Shown piece by piece: positions 1 to 8,251 of a DNA stretch of 64,000 nt; position 1 is the stretch's first letter, and every line of letters starts with the position of its first letter. Under the pieces are notes generated by a model that was not told where the DNA came from, searched no databases, and worked only from the letters and a program-made list of their open reading frames with translations. A program made the position numbers and the translations under genes. The stretch comes from Mediterraneibacter catenae (lineage in GTDB: Bacteria > Bacillota > Clostridia > Lachnospirales > Lachnospiraceae), in the NCBI RefSeq assembly GCF_008691045.1, contig NZ_VMSO01000002.1, forward strand, positions 1 to 64,000. The letters run 5' to 3'.

Positions 1-4
1 GAAT

Positions 5-694
5 TTACAGCTTCAGATTCTTGAAGAGATCTCCCAGACTTGTTCCGATATCTTCGCTCTTCGGAATTACGACTTTCTCTACAGGCTCTTCTTTGACTTC
101 CTCGAGTGCCTTCATGCTCAGGCTGACTTTGCCGTCTTTGACCCCGATAACTTTTACTTTGACTTCATCTCCGACATTGAGTACATCAGACGGAACTTTT
201 ACACGTTTCTGTGAAATCTGGGATACGTGTACCAGGCCGGAGAGTCCGTTTTCCAGTTTGACAAATGCACCGTAGTTCTGCAGTGTCTCAACAGTTCCGT
301 TTAAGACTGTACCGACTTTCAGGTTTGCGATCTGCTCCTCGCGGGCCTTTTTCTCTTTTTCTTTCAGGATCTCACGTGCAGAGAGAACAAGACGGTTGTT
401 CGCCTGATCTACGTCGATCACCTGCACCTCGATGTCTCTCAGGAGATATGTCTCCAGATCCTCAATGTAGGTAAGAGAAAGCTTGGAAGCAGGAACAAAT
501 CCTCTGAGCCCCTCAACCATACAGATAACGCCGCCGTTTACGACACCTTCGACTTTGACTGGGATAACTGTTTTATTTTCCATATATTCCGTAACCCTGT
601 TCCATGGATTGGCGTCATCGATATGATCTTCGTAGTCAGCCATCGTTTCAACAGTTTCATTTTCCTGTAATTCTTCTCTCATTTCTTCGCTCAT
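5..694 (-). CDS. S1 RNA-binding domain protein (ribosomal protein S1-like)
   Basis: Encodes 229 residues with two S1/OB-fold repeats. The first lies at about residues 40-110 (VEGVVNGGVICMVEGLRGFVP), the second at about 125-195 (GTVLNGTVETLQNYGAFV, then GLSGLVHVSQIS). This is the short S1-like protein common in Firmicutes, which binds single-stranded RNA and is usually linked to translation or RNA turnover. I start it at the ATG at 692-694 rather than at an in-frame ATG 22 codons upstream, because a GAGGTG ribosome site sits 7 bases before it and because the protein then begins with an acidic lead (SEEMREEL). The acidic N-terminus and Lys/Glu-rich linker between domains are typical. The exact role of this paralogue is inferred from the fold only. 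Confidence 0.88.
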   Translation of the reverse strand: MSEEMREELQENETVETMADYEDHIDDANPWNRVTEYMENKTVIPVKVEGVVNGGVICMVEGLRGFVPASKLSLTYIEDLETYLLRDIEVQVIDVDQANNRLVLSAREILKEKEKKAREEQIANLKVGTVLNGTVETLQNYGAFVKLENGLSGLVHVSQISQKRVKVPSDVLNVGDEVKVKVIGVKDGKVSLSMKALEEVKEEPVEKVVIPKSEDIGTSLGDLFKNLKL

Positions 695-993
695 TGTATA
701 GCACCTCAACTTACTTAGATTTTTTACGCAGTCAGCATAGCCGGACTTGGTTGCGTTCAATGCAATCAGTATACCATAAACTATGCGGAAAAAACAACCG
801 CTCAGTGCGATAGGATAAGGGAAAATTGTATGTGAACAGTTAAGACTGTACTGTTTGTAGGATTACGGTGATGTGCTGACTGTGCCTGCGCTGGTCTGAT
901 AACAGGAATATTGAGAAAATAAGGTTGACGAAATGTAAAAAAAATGGCAATCTTTAATAAGGCACTTATGAGGATGCGACAGGAGTAGATAAT
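695..993. other. Divergent intergenic region
   Basis: This 299-base gap separates the S1 gene from the pyrophosphatase gene. It holds the S1 promoter at 768-797. For the rightward gene I see an A-rich run and a TTGACG near 924, but no well-spaced -10 partner. No conserved RNA structure or small gene is evident. Confidence 0.4.
768..797 (-). promoter_or_regulatory. Likely sigma-A promoter of the S1-domain gene
   Basis: On the minus strand a TTGTTT -35 box (792-797) and a TATACT -10 box (768-773) are separated by 18 bases. Transcription would start near 761 and give a leader of about 67 bases. Confidence 0.5.
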
Positions 994-2643
994 ATGAATA
1001 GAGATAAGAATAGAAAAGTATATGTTGTGGGGCATAAGAATCCGGATACAGATTCAATCTGTTCTGCTATCGCCTATGCAGCATTGAAGACAAAACTTAC
1101 GAATATACCTCATGAAGCCAGAAGAGCTGGCCAGTTAAATGAGGAAACCCAGTATGTGCTGGAGCGTTTTGGCGTGAAGGTTCCGCGGCTTTTGTCCGAT
1201 TTGCGGGAACAGATCAAAGATGTGGAACTCAAAGAGGTTGATGGACTGAAGAGCAGCGTATCCATACGGACTGCATGGGAAAAGATGCAGGAGTCAAACA
1301 TACATACTCTTCCTGTGACAAGAGACGGAAAACTTGAGGGAGTCATCACTATCGGTGATATCGCGAAGACATATATGGAGGTGTATGACAGCACAATCCT
1401 CTCGAAAGCCCGTACCCAGTACCGCAATATCGCGCGGGCTGTGGACGGAGAAGTGCTCACGGGAAATGAGCACAGCTATCTGCTGAAAGGAAAAGTTGTG
1501 ATCGCAGCGTCCAGCAGGATTCTTATGTCAGATTTTATCAACAAAGATGATCTGGTCATTATGGGGGATCGTAAAGACGCCCAGCAGTGTGCCATCGACG
1601 TAGATGCAAGCTGTATGGTCGTCTGTCAGAATGCGCCTGTTTCAGATAAGATCATTAAACAGGCACAGGAAAAGGAGATAGTGATCATACGGACGCCCCA
1701 CGATACATTTACTGCGGCTCAGCATATCAACCAGAGTATTCCGGTGAAATATTTTATGACAAAGGAGAATCTGGTCACATTTAAGATGCGGGATTATGTG
1801 GATGATGTCAAAGATGTCATGGCACGCAGACGATTCCGTGATTTCCCCATTGTTGACAATAAAGGAAAATTTCTCGGACTGATCTCCAGACGGCGTCTTT
1901 TAAATGTAAAGAAAAAACAGGTGATCCTGGTAGACCACAATGAGAAAAATCAGGCGGTTGAAGGGGTGGAAGAGGCAGAAGTGCTCGAGATCATCGATCA
2001 CCACAGGCTGAGCAGCATCGAGACGATGGGACCTGTATTTTTCCGGAATCAGCCGGTGGGGTGTACCGCTACGATCGTATATCAGATGTACCAGGAAGAG
2101 GGGCAGGAGCCGGATCCGGTCAATGCAGCGCTTCTCTGTTCAGCTATTATTTCAGATACGCTGATGTTCCGTTCTCCGACATGTACGCCGCTTGACGAAA
2201 AAGTAGCGAGAAAGCTCGCCGGGATCGCAGGTGTGGAGGTCGAGAATCTGGCACAGGAGATGTTCAATGCCGGCAGTAACTTAAAAGGAAAGAGCGCAGA
2301 AGAGATCTGCTTCCTTGATTTCAAACAGTTTACTGTCAATGATACGGTGTTCGGAGTCGGACAGGTCAATTCCATGAGTGCAGATGAACTGAAAGAGATC
2401 CGGAAGATCGTTCAGCCGCATCTGGAGAAAGCACGCAGCAGCCACGGGCTCAATATGATCTTCTTCATGCTGACTAATATCATTACCGAATCCTCCGAGC
2501 TCCTCTGCTGCGGACCGGAGGCGAGAGAGAAGATCCTAAGCGCATACGATCTGCCGGAAGATACGGAGACGATCATGCTCAAAGGTGTAGTATCGAGAAA
2601 GAAACAGCTTGTACCCACTCTGGTAGGCGCGCTGCAGCAATAG
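994..2643 (+). CDS. ppaC: Mn-dependent inorganic pyrophosphatase with CBS and DRTGG domains
   Basis: A 549-residue family II (DHH) pyrophosphatase that hydrolyses pyrophosphate to two phosphates in the cytoplasm. The N-terminal DHH part has the metal site GHKNPDTDS (residues 13-21). A first CBS motif follows (HTLPVTRDGKLEGVITIGDI), then a DRTGG domain (KVVIAASS through DLVIMGDR), then a second CBS motif (FRDFPIVDNKGKFLGLIS). The DHH core resumes with VDHNE and the IDHH motif. The C-terminal DHHA2 domain carries the SRKKQ substrate motif near the end. In this family the CBS pair binds AMP/ADP (inhibition) or ATP (activation), and DRTGG-containing members respond to diadenosine polyphosphates. 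An AGGAG site lies 8 bases before the ATG. The flavin reductase gene follows after 9 bases. Confidence 0.95.
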   Translation: MNRDKNRKVYVVGHKNPDTDSICSAIAYAALKTKLTNIPHEARRAGQLNEETQYVLERFGVKVPRLLSDLREQIKDVELKEVDGLKSSVSIRTAWEKMQESNIHTLPVTRDGKLEGVITIGDIAKTYMEVYDSTILSKARTQYRNIARAVDGEVLTGNEHSYLLKGKVVIAASSRILMSDFINKDDLVIMGDRKDAQQCAIDVDASCMVVCQNAPVSDKIIKQAQEKEIVIIRTPHDTFTAAQHINQSIPVKYFMTKENLVTFKMRDYVDDVKDVMARRRFRDFPIVDNKGKFLGLISRRRLLNVKKKQVILVDHNEKNQAVEGVEEAEVLEIIDHHRLSSIETMGPVFFRNQPVGCTATIVYQMYQEEGQEPDPVNAALLCSAIISDTLMFRSPTCTPLDEKVARKLAGIAGVEVENLAQEMFNAGSNLKGKSAEEICFLDFKQFTVNDTVFGVGQVNSMSADELKEIRKIVQPHLEKARSSHGLNMIFFMLTNIITESSELLCCGPEAREKILSAYDLPEDTETIMLKGVVSRKKQLVPTLVGALQQ

Positions 2644-2652
2644 GAGAATTGT

Positions 2653-3333
2653 ATGGCAAAACAGACATGGAAACCGGGAAATATGATCTATCCTCTGCCT
2701 GCTGTTATGGTGAGCACGGCGGATAAGGAAGGAAACAGCAATATACTGACGATCGCATGGACTGGAACCGTGTGTACGAATCCGCCCATGGCATATATTT
2801 CGGTCCGCCCCGAGAGATATTCCTATCATATGATAAAAGAGAGCGGAGAGTTCGTCATTAACCTGACAACGAAGAAACTTTCCCACGCCACAGATTATTG
2901 CGGCGTGCGTTCCGGCAGGGATGTGGACAAGTGGAAAGAATGCCGGCTGACAAAGGGCAGTGCGTCTTCGCTGGAGTATGCGCCTGTGATCGAAGAAGCT
3001 CCGGTTAATATTGAGTGTAAGGTGAAAAGCGTTCAGGAACTTGGCAGCCATCATATGTTCCTGGCAGAGGTGACGGCAGTACAGGTGGATGAATCCTACA
3101 TGGACGACAAAGGAAAATTCGATCTGAACAGCACTGGTCTGATCGCGTACTCCCATGGCGAGTATCTGGATCTGGGAAAAAAGCTCGGGACATTCGGGTA
3201 CAGTGTGCGTAAGAAGCAGGCTCCGCGTAGACAAAGAACAGCAGGCAGCCAGAAAGCAAATGCAAAAAATGCGGTCAGCAGAAAGGCTGCCGGAAAGAAA
3301 CGCACAACAGCGCGAAGAAAGGCGGACAGATAA
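2653..3333 (+). CDS. Flavin reductase-like FMN-binding protein with basic tail
   Basis: A 226-residue protein. Residues 1-185 match the flavin reductase/DIM6-NTAB split-barrel family: an N-terminal WKPGNMIYPLPAVMVSTAD strand, NILTIAWTGTVCTNPP and YISVRPERYSYHMI, features used for FMN binding. Members of this type in clostridia are mostly uncharacterised flavoproteins, and the electron donor and acceptor cannot be told from sequence. The last 40 residues are unusual: about one third Lys/Arg with interspersed Ala, Gln and Thr (KKQAPRRQRT, RKAAGKKRTTARRK), resembling histone-H1-like tails. It starts at an ATG behind AGGAGAATTGT, and its stop overlaps the ATG of the next gene (TAATG), so the two are translationally coupled. 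Confidence 0.82.
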   Translation: MAKQTWKPGNMIYPLPAVMVSTADKEGNSNILTIAWTGTVCTNPPMAYISVRPERYSYHMIKESGEFVINLTTKKLSHATDYCGVRSGRDVDKWKECRLTKGSASSLEYAPVIEEAPVNIECKVKSVQELGSHHMFLAEVTAVQVDESYMDDKGKFDLNSTGLIAYSHGEYLDLGKKLGTFGYSVRKKQAPRRQRTAGSQKANAKNAVSRKAAGKKRTTARRKADR

Positions 3334-4358
3334 TGCTTTATTTCGAAAACGATTATTCAGAAGGCGCTCATGAAGAAGTATTAAAACGTCTGACCGAGAC
3401 GAATATGGAACAGCTTCCGGGATACGGGACAGACCGGTATACAGCATCCGCAAAGGAGAAGATCTGTGCCGCCTGCGGATGTCCGGACGCAGAGGTTTAC
3501 CTTCTGACTGGAGGGACCCAGACAAACCAGATCGTGATCAGTTCCATGCTGGACTCCCATGAGGGCGTGATTGCGGCAGAGACAGGACACGTAGGTACCC
3601 ATGAGGCCGGAGCCATCGAGTGGACCGGACATAAGGTTCTTACATTGCCCCAGACAGACGGGAAAATATCTGCATCAGATCTGGAAGAATATCTGAGCAC
3701 TTTTTATGGAGATGAAAACCATGAACATATGGTATTTCCGGGAATGGTCTATATTTCCCATCCCACAGAGTATGGTACTTTGTATACAAAAGGAGAACTG
3801 GCTGAATTATCCGCAGTCTGCAGTGAATACCGGATTCCCCTTTATCTGGACGGGGCGCGCCTCGGATATGCGCTTGCCGCAGCGGACACGGATGTGACAC
3901 TTCAGGATGTGGCAGAATATTGTGACGTGTTCTACATCGGTGGAACGAAAGTGGGGGCTCTCTGCGGGGAGGCTGTCGTTTTCCCGAAAGAGAATACACC
4001 GTTTCATTTTGTGACAAAGGTAAAGCAGAGAGGGGCTCTTCTTGCAAAAGGCAGGCTGACCGGCGTTCAGTTTGACGCTCTCTTTACCGATGACCTTTAT
4101 TTGAAGATCGGGAAAAATGCAATAGATACTGCAAATGAGCTGAAGCGGGCGCTACGGGAGAAAGGATATGAATTCTTTATTGATTCACCTACGAATCAGA
4201 TCTTCGTGGTTCTGGAAGATGCTCAGATGGACAGATTAAAAGAATATGTGGTATTCAGTTACTGGGAAAAGAAAGATGATACCCACACGGTCGTGCGGTT
4301 CGCGACGAGCTGGGCGACAAAAATGGAAGATGTGAAAAAACTGGCTGCGCTCCTCTAG
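3333..4358 (+). CDS. Low-specificity L-threonine aldolase / beta-eliminating lyase family
   Basis: A 341-residue PLP enzyme of the aspartate aminotransferase fold. Recognisable elements are the N-terminal ENDYSEGAHEEVL, the glycine-rich GGTQTNQ cofactor loop, ETGHVGTHEAGA, LDGARLGYAL (the PLP-ring Asp and the following Arg) and the Schiff-base lysine in YIGGTKVGAL. The family cleaves L-threonine/L-allo-threonine to glycine and acetaldehyde. Related members act as other beta-hydroxy-amino acid aldolases, so substrate is not fixed. The length is normal for the family. The ATG overlaps the stop of the flavin reductase gene by one base, and the stop codon lies inside a terminator stem. Confidence 0.85.
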   Translation: MLYFENDYSEGAHEEVLKRLTETNMEQLPGYGTDRYTASAKEKICAACGCPDAEVYLLTGGTQTNQIVISSMLDSHEGVIAAETGHVGTHEAGAIEWTGHKVLTLPQTDGKISASDLEEYLSTFYGDENHEHMVFPGMVYISHPTEYGTLYTKGELAELSAVCSEYRIPLYLDGARLGYALAAADTDVTLQDVAEYCDVFYIGGTKVGALCGEAVVFPKENTPFHFVTKVKQRGALLAKGRLTGVQFDALFTDDLYLKIGKNAIDTANELKRALREKGYEFFIDSPTNQIFVVLEDAQMDRLKEYVVFSYWEKKDDTHTVVRFATSWATKMEDVKKLAALL

Positions 4359-4380
4359 CGGGAACGCAGCCTTTCTTTAT
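4343..4380 (+). terminator. Rho-independent terminator after the threonine aldolase gene
   Basis: GGCTGCG (4343-4349) pairs with CGCAGCC (4365-4371), with an inner TCC/GGA extension, and is followed by TTTCTTTATT. The stem includes the upstream gene's stop codon and lies between convergent genes, so it may serve both directions. Confidence 0.75.
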
Positions 4381-5627
4381 TGGGGAATGTTTTGATCCAT
4401 TTTCTGCTTGGAGAGAACGCGGCTCTCTTCCCGGAAGGCTGTGGGATGTATCCCGACAGCTTTCCGAAAGTTTTCTGTAAAATAGCTCTGGGAGCTGAAC
4501 TGCAGCCGTTCACTGATCTCATGGATACTCAGATCCGTGTTCGCCAGGAGAAATTTCGCCCGCTCGATCCTCTTTTCCTTTATATAGTCTTTGACGGTCT
4601 TCCCCGTCTCTTTTCTAAATTTTCTTGAAAGATAGTATTCGGTATAACCCTGCTGCTCGGCCAGCTCGGACAGGACGATGCGATCTTCCAGATGAAGCTC
4701 GATGTAGTCGCAACAATTTCTCACAGGCTTTGAATAACCCGGATTCTGTCGGCATTTGTGAACCCGCCGGATGAAATCAGACTGCATGGTGGCGTTGATA
4801 TCTTTTAATTCTTGGATGGAAGTACAGGCCTCTACGCTCTGGAAGTAGTGGTCCGTAAGCGTCAAGGATACTTCCGGTGAAAGCCCGCCCTCGATTGCAG
4901 CTCGGGAAAATAGGATTATACAGACCAGTATCATATTTTTATATTGTCTTCCGTCATTGCTGTTGCTCAGTTTCCCGATATTTCCGCCTAGAGCCAGCTT
5001 CTGTTTCTTTTTCTCAAAGTTAAGATCCCCCTCGCGGACCATGCGGAGTAGTTCCTGTTCTGCTGTATAAGAACCGTGGACGACCAGTTCATTATTAGAG
5101 GATGCTGAGATAGCAGATACAGGCTGCTTATAGTCGGCATCCCGGTATGTCAGATCGCTGACCGAGATCTGTTTCTCATTGATAGCGTAATGGAGCATGA
5201 TACTGTACTCCATGATACGATTCAGTGAGATGACAGGAAGAGAGCGCATGAAAGTAACGGAATTTCTGCGGATTGTTGTGGATAGATTCATCTTCTGGAG
5301 CCGCTGTTCGATATTCTGGGGTGAATTGTCATCGATAAAATACGGTCCAAGTATGTAGATGTTCTGTAGAATGTCATCCTGTTTCTCAAATGCGGCGGTC
5401 CACATCAGACGAATCGAGCTGGTCAGGATCAGTGGATCATTGTTGATTTCTGCGTGTTCAAGAATCAGGTTACTTACATTGTCCAGCTTCAGAAAAGAAC
5501 CGATTGTAGATTCTTCTGGGCAGCTGCTGGAGACAAGCCGGAACGAGCTGTCATAATGCCAGAGATAAAGGTTGTGGCAGCAGCGTATCATATTGCTGAA
5601 AAAACGGAGTCTGTCATTTGAAAACAT
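4377..5627 (-). CDS. AraC-family transcriptional regulator of glycan locus 1
   Basis: A 416-residue regulator. The C-terminal ~100 residues form the double helix-turn-helix of AraC proteins (IVLSELAEQQGYTEYYLSRKFRKETG, then DLSIHEISERLQFSSQSYFTENFRK). The N-terminal ~290 residues are a sensing domain without a cupin motif. It contains RAAIEGGLSPE, which recurs as RAAIDGGLDTD in the regulator of the second glycan locus, so the two are paralogues. It is transcribed away from the GH2 gene across a 201-base AT-rich gap containing direct repeats suited to AraC dimers. It probably activates the downstream hydrolase/transporter genes in response to a sugar. GAGGAG lies 8 bases before the ATG. The inducer is unknown. 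Confidence 0.88.
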   Translation of the reverse strand: MFSNDRLRFFSNMIRCCHNLYLWHYDSSFRLVSSSCPEESTIGSFLKLDNVSNLILEHAEINNDPLILTSSIRLMWTAAFEKQDDILQNIYILGPYFIDDNSPQNIEQRLQKMNLSTTIRRNSVTFMRSLPVISLNRIMEYSIMLHYAINEKQISVSDLTYRDADYKQPVSAISASSNNELVVHGSYTAEQELLRMVREGDLNFEKKKQKLALGGNIGKLSNSNDGRQYKNMILVCIILFSRAAIEGGLSPEVSLTLTDHYFQSVEACTSIQELKDINATMQSDFIRRVHKCRQNPGYSKPVRNCCDYIELHLEDRIVLSELAEQQGYTEYYLSRKFRKETGKTVKDYIKEKRIERAKFLLANTDLSIHEISERLQFSSQSYFTENFRKAVGIHPTAFREESRVLSKQKMDQNIPQ

Positions 5628-5686
5628 ACGGTCATCTCCTCATATCTGAAATTATTTTATAAATTTACTATAACAAATCTTGCTCA

Positions 5687-5715
5687 GATTATCAATAAAT
5701 TGCTTTGATTATCAA
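5687..5715. promoter_or_regulatory. Candidate AraC-type operator: two GATTATCAA direct repeats
   Basis: GATTATCAA occurs at 5687-5695 and again at 5707-5715, a period of 20 bases or about two helical turns. This is the usual layout for direct-repeat half sites of AraC proteins. It sits in the AT-rich gap between the regulator and the GH2 gene it probably controls. Confidence 0.45.
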
Positions 5716-5828
5716 AAATTAAATTTAAATCCAATATACAACTAAAAAATGATAAATAAATATAAAATCTGATAAGAAAAAATCCGTCATACTGCTATGA
5801 TAAACACATACAGAAAGGAGTACGAACG

Positions 5829-8198
5829 ATGCGAAAAGAATTTAACGACGGATGGAGATTTCGGAAAGCGGAGAGCAATACTTATCAGAAAGTATGCCTT
5901 CCCCACGATGCCATGCTGAGTGAAAAGCGCACGCCGGATGCAGGAGGGAAAAGTGCATCAGGATATTTCCTGGGCGGGAGATATATCTATGAAAAAACCT
6001 TCGAGCTGGGAGAAGAGGCGGCAGAAAAGCATATTACATTTGAATTTGAGGGCGTCTATAAAAATGCAGAAGTTTTCATCAATGACAGAAAAGCAGGCGG
6101 AGAATGTTACGGGTATCTTCCCTTCTATGTGTGCGGGGATGACTTCTTAAAAGTCGGGGAAAATGTAATCCGCGTAGAGGCGGACAATTCCATGCAGCCG
6201 GACAGCAGATGGTATTCCGGAGCAGGGATCTACCGTCCGGTGTGGATGCACATTCAGAAAAAAAGTTATATTGAGCCGGAGGGAATACAGATCAGAACGA
6301 TTTCCATCAGCCCTGCGCAGATTGAAGTGAAGACAGAGCATACCGGCGGGGAGATAGAGGTACATATTCTGAAAGACGGAAAAGAGATTATTTCAGGAAA
6401 AGGTGATCAGGTTATTCTTGATATTCCGGATGCAAAGCTCTGGAGCGATGAGACGCCGGAACTTTATACGGCAATGGTGATCCTGAAAGAGAACAACAGA
6501 GAGATTGAGATCGTGGAAGAGACGTTCGGTATCCGACAGATCACATGGGATAAAAACGGACTGTACGTCAATGGCAATCAGACACTGCTGAGAGGCGGAT
6601 GCCTCCACCATGACAACGGTATTCTGGGAGCCTGTGCTTACGATCAGAGCGAAGAGCGTAAGATCCGTATTTTGAAAGCAAACGGGTTCAATGCAGTACG
6701 TTCCTCCCATAATCCGTGTTCGAAAGCGCTTTTAAGAGCATGTGACAGGCTTGGAATGTATGTGATGGATGAGACATGGGATATGTGGTATCGGAAGAAA
6801 AATGCGTATGACTATGCAAATGAATTTGAAGAGCATTACAGGCAGGATATCAAAGATATGGTAAAACGGGATTTTAATCATCCATCTGTCATCCTTTATT
6901 CCATTGGAAATGAGGTCAGCGAACCCGCGGAGAAAAAAGGCGTAGAGCTGGCAAGAGAAATGACAGAGCTGTTCCATGAGCTGGATGACTGCAGACCGGT
7001 CACCGGAGGCTTTAACCTGATGATCATTGCCAATGCGCAGAACGGGAAGGCAGTCTATAAAGAAGACGGCGGCAGAGATGACTCGAATGAGAATAAAACA
7101 GCGGGAATGAACAGCACCATGTTCAATATGATCGCTTCGATGGTGGGAACCGGAATGAACAAGGCGGCAAATGGGAAAAAAGCGGATGAAGCTGCATCGC
7201 CGGTACTGGATGTCGTTGATATCGCCGGATACAATTACGCATCCGGCCGCTACCCGAAAGAGGGGCAGCTTCACCCGGGCAGGCTGATCATAGGGAGTGA
7301 GACATTTCCGCAGGATCTGGCGAAGAACTGGGAGATGACAGAGAAGTATCCTTATCTGGTCGGAGATTTCATGTGGACGGCGTGGGATTATCTCGGCGAG
7401 GCCGGGATCGGAGCATGGTCTTATCATCAGGACGCCAAAGGATTTAATAAACCGTATCCATGGCTGTTGGCGGACACCGGGGCATTCGATATCCTCGGCA
7501 ATCCGACCGGCGAGGCACTGTGGGCGAAAGCTGTGTGGGGAAAGGCAGAGAAACCGCTGATCGCGGTCCAGCCCATCGATCCAGATGGAAAGAAACTTGT
7601 GAAAGCAGTGTGGAGAGGAACCAATGCAATTCCTTCATGGAGTTTCCGGGGATGTAAGGGCAGGAAAGCTGTGGTCGAGGTCTATACACAGGAACCTGTC
7701 GTGGAACTTTATGTAAACGGAAAACGTACAGGAAAGAAAAAGACAAAACTATGCCGTGCAGTCTTTAAGATCAAATATGAACCGGGAGTGCTGGAGGCGG
7801 TATCCATCGGTGCAGACGGAAAAGAGAAGGGCAGGAGCAGCCTTGCATCAGCGAAAGGAAAGAAGGGCATACAGATCCGTATGGAAGAGAAGGAAGTGCG
7901 AACCGGAGATATCGTGTATGCGGATATCCGCATTGCCGGTGAAAACGGGATCACAGAGTCTTGCGCAGATACAGAACTCTCTGTGAAAGTGGACGGCTGC
8001 ACACTGCTTGGATTCGGAAGTGCAAATCCGAGGACAGAGGAACGGTTTGATACAGGTAGATATACTACATATCGAGGATATGCACAGGCAGTGATCCGGG
8101 CGGATACACCGGGAAGGATCAGTGTGACTGTAACGGGCGACGGGCTGAAGCAGGCTCAGGCACAAGTCCTGTGTATTAATGAAAAGACAGTTGAATGA
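5829..8198 (+). CDS. Glycoside hydrolase family 2 (beta-galactosidase/beta-glucuronidase type)
   Basis: A 789-residue retaining GH2 enzyme. In order: an N-terminal sugar-binding jelly roll (RKEFNDGWRFRKAE through SRWYSGAGIYRPVW), an immunoglobulin-like domain, the TIM barrel from about residue 240 (LLRGGCLHHDNGILGA, NAVRSSHNPCS) with acid/base Glu in ILYSIGNEVSE and the likely nucleophile in LIIGSETFPQD, then C-terminal beta domains. There is an insert of about 55 residues rich in Asn, Gly and Met after the acid/base. No signal peptide is present, so it acts in the cytoplasm on imported substrate. It is the first gene of locus 1, with AAAGGAG before the ATG. Whether it removes galactose, glucuronic acid or another beta-linked sugar cannot be decided from sequence. 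Confidence 0.88.
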   Translation: MRKEFNDGWRFRKAESNTYQKVCLPHDAMLSEKRTPDAGGKSASGYFLGGRYIYEKTFELGEEAAEKHITFEFEGVYKNAEVFINDRKAGGECYGYLPFYVCGDDFLKVGENVIRVEADNSMQPDSRWYSGAGIYRPVWMHIQKKSYIEPEGIQIRTISISPAQIEVKTEHTGGEIEVHILKDGKEIISGKGDQVILDIPDAKLWSDETPELYTAMVILKENNREIEIVEETFGIRQITWDKNGLYVNGNQTLLRGGCLHHDNGILGACAYDQSEERKIRILKANGFNAVRSSHNPCSKALLRACDRLGMYVMDETWDMWYRKKNAYDYANEFEEHYRQDIKDMVKRDFNHPSVILYSIGNEVSEPAEKKGVELAREMTELFHELDDCRPVTGGFNLMIIANAQNGKAVYKEDGGRDDSNENKTAGMNSTMFNMIASMVGTGMNKAANGKKADEAASPVLDVVDIAGYNYASGRYPKEGQLHPGRLIIGSETFPQDLAKNWEMTEKYPYLVGDFMWTAWDYLGEAGIGAWSYHQDAKGFNKPYPWLLADTGAFDILGNPTGEALWAKAVWGKAEKPLIAVQPIDPDGKKLVKAVWRGTNAIPSWSFRGCKGRKAVVEVYTQEPVVELYVNGKRTGKKKTKLCRAVFKIKYEPGVLEAVSIGADGKEKGRSSLASAKGKKGIQIRMEEKEVRTGDIVYADIRIAGENGITESCADTELSVKVDGCTLLGFGSANPRTEERFDTGRYTTYRGYAQAVIRADTPGRISVTVTGDGLKQAQAQVLCINEKTVE

Positions 8199-8251
8199 TG
8201 AGACGAGGATTTACGAACAAAACAGGTGAGAGATAAAGGAGGTTTTACAAT

